Of a DNA stretch of 45,722 nt, positions 23,540-32,682 are shown piece by piece. A program made the translations under genes and the position numbers. The stretch is from contig NZ_SKOG01000211.1 of the NCBI RefSeq assembly GCF_007120195.1, forward strand, positions 1-45,722, given 5' to 3'. Numbering within the stretch: the first letter of the stretch is position 1; every line of letters starts with the position of its first letter. The stretch is from Aquisalimonas sp. (GTDB taxonomy: Bacteria; Pseudomonadota; Gammaproteobacteria; Nitrococcales; Aquisalimonadaceae). Under the pieces are notes generated by a model, which saw only the letters and a list, made by a program, of their open reading frames with translations, was not told the origin of the DNA and ran no database searches.

Positions 23540-24058
23540 CTACTTGGCACTGCCTGACCCTTTCCCCCCCGGCTTTCCTGACCCCGTTTGTTGCCCGCCA
23601 ACACGGGCCAACTCCACCATGGTTTCTTGCGCCCGTTGCGCGGCCTGCTGCCAGGCTTCCATGACCTGCCGGCTCTCCTTCTCCCACTGGCTGGACATTT
23701 CGCTCATGTCCATTTTGCGCATACTGCTCAACCATGCATCCCACAACTGCTGCTGGGACTCGGTCCAGCCTTTCATCATCTCCTGCACCTGCTTGCTCCA
23801 TTGCTCCATGCTTTCCGGGCTTTGCTGCCCGGCCTGCGTGGAGAAGCGCTTCGCCCATTCGTTCTGCGCCTCCAGGGCCTGGCGGACCGCCTTTTCCCAT
23901 GCCTCCAGATTGGCCTTGTAGCTGGCCCCTGCCCCGCCGGCACCTTCTGGCAGGTTCTCGCTGAACTGCTTGACTGTGGCCAACCAGCTATCCCACATCT
24001 TGCGCTGGGTTTCAGTCCAGCTGCTCACCAACTGTTCCATCTGCTTGTTCCAGTCCAT
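23540..24058 (-). CDS. Phasin-like / PHA-associated-type helical protein
   Basis: Trp/Gln-rich amphipathic helices (MEQLVSSWTETQRKMWDSWLATVKQF..., VQEMMKGWTESQQQLWDAWLSSMRKM), low-complexity C-tail. Family assignment tentative. Confidence 0.6.
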   Translation of the reverse strand: MDWNKQMEQLVSSWTETQRKMWDSWLATVKQFSENLPEGAGGAGASYKANLEAWEKAVRQALEAQNEWAKRFSTQAGQQSPESMEQWSKQVQEMMKGWTESQQQLWDAWLSSMRKMDMSEMSSQWEKESRQVMEAWQQAAQRAQETMVELARVGGQQTGSGKPGGKGSGSAK

Positions 24059-24214
24059 TTTGTCCTCCGTTCATTGGTTTATCGGCTCCGCAGCCCCAAG
24101 GGCAGCGGAGCCGAGGATAGATGCCCGGCCTTCCGGACACGACAGAGCCGATATACTGGCGTCCATAATTGTAGCAGGGCACTTGAGCCCTGATTCACAA
24201 ACTCGGGGAGGCCT

Positions 24215-25102
24215 GTGCAAAGGATCCACCTTATTCGCGGATTACTGCGTCTCGTCAGCTTGCTGCCCCTGCCGGTCGCGCAAGCCATCGGCGCATTGCT
24301 CGGCGCGGTTGCCGGCAGCGTTCCGAGCCGGCACCGGCATATTACCGAGGTCAATCTGCGCTTGTGCTTTCCCGCCATGGACGTCCGCGCACGCAGGCGG
24401 CTGCTGCGGGCGAGCTTCCGTGAACTGGGTAAACAGGTCATGGAGACCGGGATCGTCTGGTACGCCGGCGACCACCGCCTGCAACGCCTGGTGGTTAATC
24501 CCGAGGCCCTGGAAACCATAGCGGCCCGCTGGCCCAGCGACACGGGCCTGCTTCTGGCCGGACCCCATCTGGGCAACTGGGAGCTGGTCAACGTGTTTGT
24601 CAGCCGCCGTTTCCGCGTGCACGTGCTATACCGGCCGCCGCGGACAGCTGATCTGGAGCCGCTGCTGGTGGAAGTACGGCAACGCCACGGCTCGCGGGCA
24701 CTGCCCGCCACCGCGGCAGGGATCCGGCAGTTGTACAAGGCCCTGCGTCAGGGTGAGTTGGTGGGCATCCTGCCCGATCAGACACCACGGGACAGTGGTG
24801 ACTTCGCGCCGTTTTTCGCCGTGCCGGCCCAAACCATGGGGCTACTCGCGCAAATGGCCCGCAAGACCGGCGCACCGGTTCTGTTTGCATTCATGGAGCG
24901 GCTGCCCTGGGGGCGTGGGTTCCGCTTTCATGTCATGCCGGCCCCACCAGGCGTTGACGATCCGGACCCGGTGACGGCAGCCACCGCGGTGAATGCCGGC
25001 GTGGAGGCCTGTGTGCGCATGGCGCCGGCGCAATACCAATGGACCTACCGCCGCTTCCGGCCGGCGCCCAACGGTCAACCCAACCCGTACGGGCGGGCGT
25101 AG
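24215..25102 (+). CDS. LpxL/HtrB-family lysophospholipid (lipid A) acyltransferase
   Basis: GPHLGNWELVNVFVSRRFRVHVLYRPPR, GELVGILPDQTPRDSGDFAPFFAVPAQTMGLLAQMARKTGAPV. Confidence 0.92.
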   Translation: MQRIHLIRGLLRLVSLLPLPVAQAIGALLGAVAGSVPSRHRHITEVNLRLCFPAMDVRARRRLLRASFRELGKQVMETGIVWYAGDHRLQRLVVNPEALETIAARWPSDTGLLLAGPHLGNWELVNVFVSRRFRVHVLYRPPRTADLEPLLVEVRQRHGSRALPATAAGIRQLYKALRQGELVGILPDQTPRDSGDFAPFFAVPAQTMGLLAQMARKTGAPVLFAFMERLPWGRGFRFHVMPAPPGVDDPDPVTAATAVNAGVEACVRMAPAQYQWTYRRFRPAPNGQPNPYGRA

Positions 25103-25118
25103 GCCCTGGCGGCAGTGG

Positions 25119-25427
25119 CTACAGTTTGTCCAGCCGCTTGCGGAAGACTTCCATTTCCTTGGCGGCCTGGAGATCGCCCTTGTCGCGGGCGATGCGGATG
25201 CCATCGTCGTACGCCGCCCGCGCCCCGTCGGCGTCACCCGCTGCCGCCAGGGCCTGCCCCAGCGCCTTCCAGGCCGCCGAGTAATCCTCCTGCTGCTCCA
25301 GGGCTTGACGCAGGTGCTCGACGGCTTCCTCATGCCGACCCGCCTTGATGCAGCCCTGCCCAAGGGACAGGCGCAACACCGGTGAATCCTGGCCGGACGC
25401 CAGCAATTGTTCCAGACGTTCAAGCAT
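25119..25427 (-). CDS. Small tetratricopeptide-repeat protein
   Basis: MLERLEQLLASGQDSPVLRLSLGQGCIKAGRHEEAVEHLRQALEQQEDYSAAWKALGQALAAAGDADGARAAYDDGI: TPR-like periodicity. Confidence 0.82.
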   Translation of the reverse strand: MLERLEQLLASGQDSPVLRLSLGQGCIKAGRHEEAVEHLRQALEQQEDYSAAWKALGQALAAAGDADGARAAYDDGIRIARDKGDLQAAKEMEVFRKRLDKL

Positions 25428-25506
25428 GGCAAGCCTCCACGCCCCCCGGCGTGCTGGGTAGGGTTTCGCATAAGGGATGCGGCCGGGCCCAGCGGTTTTC
25501 AACCCG

Positions 25507-25556
25507 CTAGTGCCCTGTAACGCAAGTTCGTTGCATTTTGGGTGACAGGACACTAG
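25507..25556. repeat. ~50-bp palindromic element, copy 2 (trkH 3' end)
   Basis: CTAGTGCCCTGTAACGCAAG...GGGTGACAGGACACTAG; shares termini and the internal AAATGC stretch with copy 1. Confidence 0.8.
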
Positions 25557-27004
25557 CGGCGCCAGAAGGCGGGAGTGAACAACACCAGCAGCGTAAACAC
25601 CTCCAGGCGGCCCAGCAGCATGGCGAACATCAGCACCCATTTGGCCGGGGCATTGATGCCGCCGAAGTGATCGGACACCTCGCCAAGCCCGGGCCCCAGG
25701 TTGGTGATCGTCGCCGCCACGGCGGAAAACGCCGTCACCTGGTCCAGCCCGGTGCCCATGAGCACGAGCATCATGAGGCCGAACAGGGCGATATAGGCTG
25801 CGAAAAACCCCCAGACCGCGTTGATTACACGCTCATCCACAGCCCGCCTGCCCATCTTCACCAGCACTTGGGCCTGGGGGTGAATCAGGCGGATCACTTC
25901 CCGGTGTCCCTGCTTGAGCAGCAACACAAAGCGCACCACCTTGATGCCCCCGCCCGTGGACATCGCGCAGCCACCAATGAACGCCGCCATCACCAGCAAT
26001 ACCGGCAGAAACAGTGGCCAGGCGGCGAACTCGGCACTCGTAAACCCCGCGGTACTGGCAATGGAGACCGCCTGGAAAATGCCGTGGTGCAGGCTCTCAC
26101 CCCAGCCACCCTCATGCCGGGTGATCATCAACGTGGCAACGACGACAACGCCCAGTGTGGCCATAATGCCAAGAAACCAGCACACCTCCGTATCCTGCAG
26201 GTAATGCCGCAGGGATCGGGTGCGCCAGGCAACGAAATGCATGGCAAAGTTAACCCCGGCAATGAGCATGAACACCACACAGATCATGGAGATCAGCGGG
26301 CTCTCGAAATGGCCGATGCTGGCGTCATAGGTGCTATAGCCACCAATCGCCACCGTGGAGAAACTATGGCCGATGGCATCGAATGCATTCATGCCCGCCA
26401 GCCAATACGCCAGGGCACAGGCGATGGTAAACCCCAGGTAAATGTACCAGAGGGCCTTGGCGGTTCCGGCGATGCGTGGAGTCAGCTTGGCATCCTTGAC
26501 CGGGCCGGGAGTCTCGGCGCGGTAGAGCTGCATGCCACCGACACCGAGCATCGGGAGGATGGCGACGGCGAGCACGATGATGCCCATGCCCCCGAGCCAC
26601 TGAAGCTGCTGGCGATAGAAGCGAATGGAATGGGGCAGGTCATCGATACCCGTCAGCACCGTGGAGCCGGTGGTTGTCAGCCCGGAGAGGCTTTCGAAGG
26701 CCGCATCGGTCCAGCCGATGTCCGGATCCACAGACAGCAACAGGGGCAGCCCGCCGGAGGCCCCCAGAACCGTCCAGAACAACACCACCACCAGGAACCC
26801 GTCGCGCGTGCGCAGATCATAGCGAGCATGGCGGACCGGCAGCCACGCCAGGGCGCCAGCGGCCAGGATCACGGCAAAGGACGCAAGAAACGGCACCAGC
26901 CCCGGATCACCGTAGATGAGCGCCACCACTGCCGGCGGCAGCATGGTGACGCTGAACAGCATCAACAGCAGCCCGACAATTCTCTCCACCGCCGACCAGT
27001 GCAT
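25553..27004 (-). CDS. trkH: Trk potassium uptake protein TrkH
   Basis: Multi-TM protein with LSGLTTTGSTVL, STVAIGGYST, AGFTSAEFAAWP and STGGGIKVVRF selectivity loops; C-terminus FTPAFWRR. Confidence 0.95.
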   Translation of the reverse strand: MHWSAVERIVGLLLMLFSVTMLPPAVVALIYGDPGLVPFLASFAVILAAGALAWLPVRHARYDLRTRDGFLVVVLFWTVLGASGGLPLLLSVDPDIGWTDAAFESLSGLTTTGSTVLTGIDDLPHSIRFYRQQLQWLGGMGIIVLAVAILPMLGVGGMQLYRAETPGPVKDAKLTPRIAGTAKALWYIYLGFTIACALAYWLAGMNAFDAIGHSFSTVAIGGYSTYDASIGHFESPLISMICVVFMLIAGVNFAMHFVAWRTRSLRHYLQDTEVCWFLGIMATLGVVVVATLMITRHEGGWGESLHHGIFQAVSIASTAGFTSAEFAAWPLFLPVLLVMAAFIGGCAMSTGGGIKVVRFVLLLKQGHREVIRLIHPQAQVLVKMGRRAVDERVINAVWGFFAAYIALFGLMMLVLMGTGLDQVTAFSAVAATITNLGPGLGEVSDHFGGINAPAKWVLMFAMLLGRLEVFTLLVLFTPAFWRR

Positions 27005-27015
27005 CGCCCCAGGCC

Positions 27016-28392
27016 CTAGATAAAGGTCACGCCGACCTGGAACAGGCGCTCGACGTCCGGGATGCGTCGCTTGTCCACCAGGAAAAGGATGACGTGGTCC
27101 TCGGATTCGATCACTTTATCGTGATGTCCCATAATGACTTCGTCGCCCCGCACCAGGCAGCCGATCGTCGTGCCCTGCGGTAGGGGGATATCCTCAATAC
27201 GCCGCCCCACCACCTTGGAGGTACGCGAGTCGCCGTGGGCGACAGCCTCGATGGCTTCAGCGGCCCCGCGGCGCAGACTGTGCACCATCACGACGTCACC
27301 GCGGCGGACGTGGGCGAGCAGCGTGCCGATGGTCGCCTGCTGCGGCGAGATGGCGATGTCGATATCCTCGCTGCCCTGGACCAGATCCACGTAAGCGGGG
27401 CGGTTGATCAGGGACATGACCATGCGGGCACCGCGGCGCTTGGCCAGCATACCCGCAAGAATGTTCGCTTCATCGTCATTGGTGAGCGCACAGAAGACAT
27501 CCGTGTTCTCGATGTTCTCTTCCAGCAGTAACTCCTCGTCAGCCGCATCGCCCAGCAGCACGATGGTGCGATTGAGCTCTTCCGAGATGGCGCGGGCCCG
27601 CACGGCGGAGCGCTCGATGAGCTTGACCTGGTAGCGCGTCTCCAGGGCCTGAGCCAGGCGCTTGCCGATATTGCCGCCGCCCGCGAGCATGATGCGCTTG
27701 ACAGGCCTGTCCACCCGCCGAAGTTCGCTCATCACCGCGCGGATGTTCTTGCGGGCGGCAAGGAAGAAGACTTCGTCGCCCGCCTCGATCACGGTATCCC
27801 CCTCCGGGATAATAGGCTGACCTCGCCGGAAGAGCGCCGCCACCCGGGTTTGCACGTGGGGCATGTGCTCGCGCAACGTGCGCAAGGCCTGGCCCACCAA
27901 CGGGCCGCCATAGTAGGCCCGGACCGCCACCATGCGCACCTTGCCACCGGCAAAATCCAGGACCTGCAGCGCCCCGGGATGCTCGATCAAGCGCTTGACG
28001 TACTGCGTCACCAGCTGCTCGGGGCTGATGAGCACGTCGATGGGCAGGGCATCCGGTGAGAACAGTTGGGGGTAGGCGAGGTACTCCGGCGCCCGCACCC
28101 GGGCAATGCGGGTAGGCGTGTGGAACAACGTGTAGCCCACCTGGCAGGCAATCATGTTCACCTCGTCACTGTTGGTCACGGCGATCATGAGGTCGGCATC
28201 GTCGGCACCGGCGCGCATGAGCACAGGCGGATGGGTGGCCCTGCCGACCACCGTGCGCAGGTCGAGACGGTCCTGGAGATCCTGCAGGTGCTGACTGTCA
28301 GTATCCACCAGCGTGACATCATTGGCCTCGCTGGCGAGATTCTGGGCGAGGGTGCTTCCCACCTGGCCAGCGCCGAGAATGATGATTTTCAT
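27016..28392 (-). CDS. trkA: Trk system NAD-binding peripheral protein TrkA
   Basis: [50 protein letters not shown]; second Rossmann domain [17 protein letters not shown]. Confidence 0.95.
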   Translation of the reverse strand: MKIIILGAGQVGSTLAQNLASEANDVTLVDTDSQHLQDLQDRLDLRTVVGRATHPPVLMRAGADDADLMIAVTNSDEVNMIACQVGYTLFHTPTRIARVRAPEYLAYPQLFSPDALPIDVLISPEQLVTQYVKRLIEHPGALQVLDFAGGKVRMVAVRAYYGGPLVGQALRTLREHMPHVQTRVAALFRRGQPIIPEGDTVIEAGDEVFFLAARKNIRAVMSELRRVDRPVKRIMLAGGGNIGKRLAQALETRYQVKLIERSAVRARAISEELNRTIVLLGDAADEELLLEENIENTDVFCALTNDDEANILAGMLAKRRGARMVMSLINRPAYVDLVQGSEDIDIAISPQQATIGTLLAHVRRGDVVMVHSLRRGAAEAIEAVAHGDSRTSKVVGRRIEDIPLPQGTTIGCLVRGDEVIMGHHDKVIESEDHVILFLVDKRRIPDVERLFQVGVTFI

Positions 28393-28541
28393 GGGTGCTG
28401 CCTGCCCGGGACGACGGTTGCGTCACCGTAAGGCAACGGGCACCGGATTTGAAGGGCGCGTGCGCCTGGGCGCACCCCGGGCAAGTCATCGCGGGTGCGA
28501 GGGACTTGGGACTTGGGGTGCCGGACGCTCGCGGCGTGCAC

Positions 28542-29903
28542 TCAGAAATCGTGGGGATTGATCCCCAACGCCTTGAGCTTTCGATAGAGGTGCGTACGCT
28601 CCATGCCGGCGAGCTTGGCCAGCTCCCCGACGCTGCCACCGACCTCGCGCAGCTGATGCCGGAGATACATGCGCTCGAAGTTTTCGCGCGCTTCACGCAA
28701 CGGCTGGTCGAAGGGCGTAGCCGGGGCCTCCACGCCAGCGCCGGCGCCACTGCCCAGCGCGGCATTGACTTCCTCGGCCGTGATCTCCTCACCCTCCCCG
28801 AGAATCAGCAACCGCTGGACCAGATTCTTCAGTTCGCGGACGTTGCCCGACCAAGAATGGTCCCGCAATCGGTTCTGTGCCGCGTCCGAAAACCGCCGCC
28901 GGGGCAGTTTTTCGCGGTTGACAAAGCGCTCCAAGTAGAATGCCAGCAACTCCGGGATGTCTTCGGGGTGTTCGCGCAAGGGCGGGATGTGCAGCGGCAC
29001 CACGTTGAGATGGTAGTAGAGATCCTCGCGGAAGTGCCCGGCCCGCACCTGCGCCTCCAGGTTCGTCCGTGTGGCCGCGAGCACACGCACGTCCACCGCA
29101 ACCGGCTCTGCGCCACCAACGCGATGGAACTTCTGGCCGGTAAGCGCGCTCAGCAGTCGCACCTGCGCCCCCATATCCAGGTCTGCAACCTCGTCAATGA
29201 ACAGCGTGCCGTTATTGGCCTGTTCCAGGCGCCCGTAACTCACCCGCCCGTCGCGTTCGCTTCCGAACAGCTCCTGCGCTGCGCTGCTGCCACCGGCGAG
29301 CGACCCGGCCGCGACTTCCACGAACGGCCGCCCACTTCGCGGGCTGTTCTGGTGCAGGTAGCGGGCAAAGTTGCGCTTGCCGCAGCCGGCCTCACCCGTG
29401 ATCAGCACCCAAGTGTTGTGGCCGGCAATCCGGCGGGCCTGGGCGCGCAGCTCCTGCATCACGCGACTTTGGCCCAACGGCTGATCAACGCCGTCGCTCT
29501 CCGCGCGCAGGCCGCGAAGCTCCCGCGCCAAGCGATCAGCTTCCAGGGCACGCTCCACCACCACCAGCAGCCTGGCCAACGACAGCGGCTTTTCCAGGAA
29601 ATCGTAGGCGCCAAGGCGCGTTGCCTCCACGGCCGACTCGACACTGCCGTGGCCGGAGATCATCACCACGGGACAGGGCGGTCCACCGCCCTCCGACCAC
29701 TCCTTAAGCAATGCGATGCCGTCGGTATCGGGCATCCAAATATCAAGGAGGATCAGGTCCGGACGGCGATGCCGCAGCGCCTGACGGGTGCCGGCCGCAT
29801 CGGCCGCAACCCGCACCTGATAACCCTCGTCTTCCAGTATCTCCTGGACCAGGCTGCGGATGTCCGGCTCGTCGTCGACAACGAGAATACTTGACGCGAT
29901 CAT
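28542..29903 (-). CDS. NtrX-like AAA+ response regulator with degenerate sigma54-contact region
   Basis: Receiver ILVVDDEPDIRSLVQEILEDEGY, Walker A-like GEAGCGKR, Walker B GTLFIDEV, Fis-type HTH at the C-terminus. Confidence 0.9.
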   Translation of the reverse strand: MIASSILVVDDEPDIRSLVQEILEDEGYQVRVAADAAGTRQALRHRRPDLILLDIWMPDTDGIALLKEWSEGGGPPCPVVMISGHGSVESAVEATRLGAYDFLEKPLSLARLLVVVERALEADRLARELRGLRAESDGVDQPLGQSRVMQELRAQARRIAGHNTWVLITGEAGCGKRNFARYLHQNSPRSGRPFVEVAAGSLAGGSSAAQELFGSERDGRVSYGRLEQANNGTLFIDEVADLDMGAQVRLLSALTGQKFHRVGGAEPVAVDVRVLAATRTNLEAQVRAGHFREDLYYHLNVVPLHIPPLREHPEDIPELLAFYLERFVNREKLPRRRFSDAAQNRLRDHSWSGNVRELKNLVQRLLILGEGEEITAEEVNAALGSGAGAGVEAPATPFDQPLREARENFERMYLRHQLREVGGSVGELAKLAGMERTHLYRKLKALGINPHDF

Positions 29904-32116
29904 TGGCCCCCCTCGGCACTGCGCTCGACGGCAACCAGCTCCGGCATTGGCAGGCGGACGGTGACGCACGCCCCGTCGGCGAGATTCTCTGCCGTGATAC
30001 TGCCGTTATGCTCCTCGACGATTTTCTTGACAATGGGCATCCCCAGCCCGGTTCCTTTGACCTTGGTCGTCACGTACGGCTCGAAGAGGTGTTCCGCCAC
30101 GTCGTCACTGAAACCAGGGCCGCGATCCCTGACCTGGATCTCGATCCCATTGAACCGCTCATCCTGCCGATGCACCGTGCTCAGCCGCAGCCGGCAGCGC
30201 TCGCCGGCAGACGTCGCCTCGAGGGCATTCTTGATCAGATTATGCAACAACTGACGGATCCGGCCCGCATCCACGAGAATACCCGGTAGCGCTCCATCCA
30301 AATCCAGCTCGATGCGGGGGCCGTCGTCGCCGCCGCGGTAAAGATCCGCCACTTGCTGAACGATACCGTTGATATCCCCCATGGCCAGGTCCAGGCGTGG
30401 CGGACGGGCGTACTCATTGAACGCATTCACCATGGCCTTCATGGCGTCGACCTGCTGAATAATTGTCTGGGTGGAGCGTTCCAGCACCTCGGCATCCCGC
30501 CCCTGCAGGTCAGGCTCGAGTTTGCGACGCAGCCGCTCGGCCGCCAGCTGGATGGGGGTCAAGGGGTTCTTGATCTCGTGGGCCAGGCGCCGTGCCACCT
30601 CGCCCCAGGCCGCATCCCGCTGGGCCTGAATGAGCGTGGTCACATCGTCGAAAACTATGACATGGCCGCCGCCACCGTGCGCGGCCGGCAATGTCGCGCC
30701 GCTGCAGGTGAGCATCTGCCGGCCCTGCGGCCCAAACAGACTGATCTGTTCACGCCATTCCGCCTCCTGTCCATGCATGCGTCGCGCCACAAGCGCCGCG
30801 AAGGGCTCCAGGTGGGGATTCCGTTTAACGACCATGACCAACGGCTTGCCATCATGGGAGCCCAAATTCATTCCGAGAATTTGGTCAGCCGCGCGGTTGC
30901 AGGTGCGAATGTTGCCCGCCCTGTCCAGTGCCAGAACCCCGGATGACAAACGCGCCAGCACCGTCTCCAGATAGGCGCGCTGATCTTCCACCTGGGCCTG
31001 ACTGCGCGTGGCCTCGTCCCGCGCCTGCGCCACGCGCCGGCTCATGTCGTTAAATGAGCGCACCAGAAAACCCAGCTCGTCGTTCCCTGCAGGCGGCAGC
31101 TGCCGGCCGTAATCGCCGGCCGCGACGGCAGCCGTGCCTTCGGCCAGGGAGCGAACGGGCTCGACCAGCCGGCGGGCGGCATAGAACGCGGACCACACGG
31201 CAAACAGCAGACTGAGCAGGAGCACCAGCGACAGAGTGATGGTGAACGTATTCTTGAGCGGGCGGCTTAGGTAACCCACTTCCTGGTACCGCGCATAGGC
31301 GGCTTGCACGCGCTCGGCGAGGTCGTTCACACGCGGCGAAACCGGATACAGCACTTGCAGAATGCGTTGATCGGGCGTGCCGAGCGCGCCCGGAGCAGGG
31401 ACGAGCACGCGGATATGTAGGCCTTCGTCGTCAATCGGATCAAGACCGACGTAGGGCCGACCCATGCGAACCTGGAGCAGCACGTCATCCTCGGGACGGT
31501 GGGGCAGAATAACGGCATCCGGCGCTCTGGCGCTGGTGGCAATGATCCGGCCACTAGACCGCATGGCGGTAATCTCCGCCGCCCCATCCTGGTTGCGCAG
31601 GCGCTCCAGCGTGAGCGGCAATAGGCCGTCGGGCACATCTGCGAGGTCCAGCGCCGAGCGTTGGGTGCGGTCGAGGAGTTCCCGCTTGCGCATGTCGAAC
31701 GACGCCTGGGATAGCCTCAGCGCCTCTTCTACCGCCTGCTGTTCGGTACGCTCGTCAAACCAGGAGTCGATCCCGCGATCGAGGAACTGAACGGAGAAGT
31801 AATACACGACCGTCACCGGCACGACGGCCAGCACAACAAACATGGTGACCAGGCGGACGGTCAGGCGGCTACCGGCCTGGCCGCGCCGCCGCTGCGCAAT
31901 GAGCCGCCAGAGGTTGTAGGCGATGAGAACGACCAGCGCCACAAGGGCCGCGCTGTTGACCATAAGCAGCCAGGGATGGAGGCGGCCGAACAGGTCTGAA
32001 TGCTGGGTTGCCATGCTGAGCAGATACAGCGAGGCCAGCAGCAGCAGGCACAGCACCACCCGAAAGACCGAACCCGCACGCGGGTGTCTCATCCATCCAA
32101 CGGCCATGTGTACCAC
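29900..32116 (-). CDS. NtrY-like membrane sensor histidine kinase
   Basis: TM segments, HAMP, PAS, RRLAHEIKNPLTPIQLAAERLRRKL H-box, HATPase (GTGLGMPIVKKIVEEHNG). Confidence 0.92.
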   Translation of the reverse strand: MVHMAVGWMRHPRAGSVFRVVLCLLLLASLYLLSMATQHSDLFGRLHPWLLMVNSAALVALVVLIAYNLWRLIAQRRRGQAGSRLTVRLVTMFVVLAVVPVTVVYYFSVQFLDRGIDSWFDERTEQQAVEEALRLSQASFDMRKRELLDRTQRSALDLADVPDGLLPLTLERLRNQDGAAEITAMRSSGRIIATSARAPDAVILPHRPEDDVLLQVRMGRPYVGLDPIDDEGLHIRVLVPAPGALGTPDQRILQVLYPVSPRVNDLAERVQAAYARYQEVGYLSRPLKNTFTITLSLVLLLSLLFAVWSAFYAARRLVEPVRSLAEGTAAVAAGDYGRQLPPAGNDELGFLVRSFNDMSRRVAQARDEATRSQAQVEDQRAYLETVLARLSSGVLALDRAGNIRTCNRAADQILGMNLGSHDGKPLVMVVKRNPHLEPFAALVARRMHGQEAEWREQISLFGPQGRQMLTCSGATLPAAHGGGGHVIVFDDVTTLIQAQRDAAWGEVARRLAHEIKNPLTPIQLAAERLRRKLEPDLQGRDAEVLERSTQTIIQQVDAMKAMVNAFNEYARPPRLDLAMGDINGIVQQVADLYRGGDDGPRIELDLDGALPGILVDAGRIRQLLHNLIKNALEATSAGERCRLRLSTVHRQDERFNGIEIQVRDRGPGFSDDVAEHLFEPYVTTKVKGTGLGMPIVKKIVEEHNGSITAENLADGACVTVRLPMPELVAVERSAEGGQ

Positions 32117-32682
32117 TCACTCGCCAAACGCCATTCCGGAGACACCAGCGCCACAGTTCTCAGGGGGTGTGGCAGGACGTCGGGATTCAGGCGGGCACGC
32201 AACTCGAGCTCATACTGCTCCCCGGACTCCAGCTGACCGCCGCCGATCACGCGCTCTCCCACGGTGCTGGCCCAGGCGTCGATCGCAGCATCGCGGCGGA
32301 AAAATGTACGACGCTCCCCCGTGTCGTTGTTTAACACCACGTAACGACGACTCAGCGCGTGAAAGCGAAGTTCCCGCTGCATACGGAGATCGGCCAACTC
32401 CGCATCCCACCACCACCACCGGGGACGGATGACGCGCACCTGTAGATCCAGCCCCAACGGCACCCCACTCTCCAAGGCGACTTCGGCTTCATCACTGAGA
32501 CGCACCTGGAAGCGCGCACTCAGGTAAACGCCGGAGTCGTCGTTGCGGATATCAGACTCCGCCAGCACAAATCCTGGCCGCTCGGCCGCGGCCAGGGATG
32601 GCGCGAAGCCGGCAAGCGCCATCATGGCGATTAGCAGCAATCGGCCAGCGAAGGCACTGGCTTCCGGCGTGCGTGTGTTCAT
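32089..32682 (-). CDS. DUF4390-type secreted/membrane protein
   Basis: MNTRTPEASAFAGRLLLIAMMALAGFAPSLAAAERPGFVLAESDIRNDDSGVYLSARFQVRLSDEAEVALESGVPL. Between rsmB and ntrY. Confidence 0.8.
   Translation of the reverse strand: MNTRTPEASAFAGRLLLIAMMALAGFAPSLAAAERPGFVLAESDIRNDDSGVYLSARFQVRLSDEAEVALESGVPLGLDLQVRVIRPRWWWWDAELADLRMQRELRFHALSRRYVVLNNDTGERRTFFRRDAAIDAWASTVGERVIGGGQLESGEQYELELRARLNPDVLPHPLRTVALVSPEWRLASEWYTWPLDG

Noticed and set aside
25538-27019. 493-aa + strand ORF antisense to trkH
   Set aside because: His/Gln/Gly-rich shadow frame; trkH on the - strand has clear family motifs.
28395-29894. 499-aa + strand ORF antisense to the ntrX-like gene
   Set aside because: Shadow ORF opposite a well-supported AAA+ regulator.
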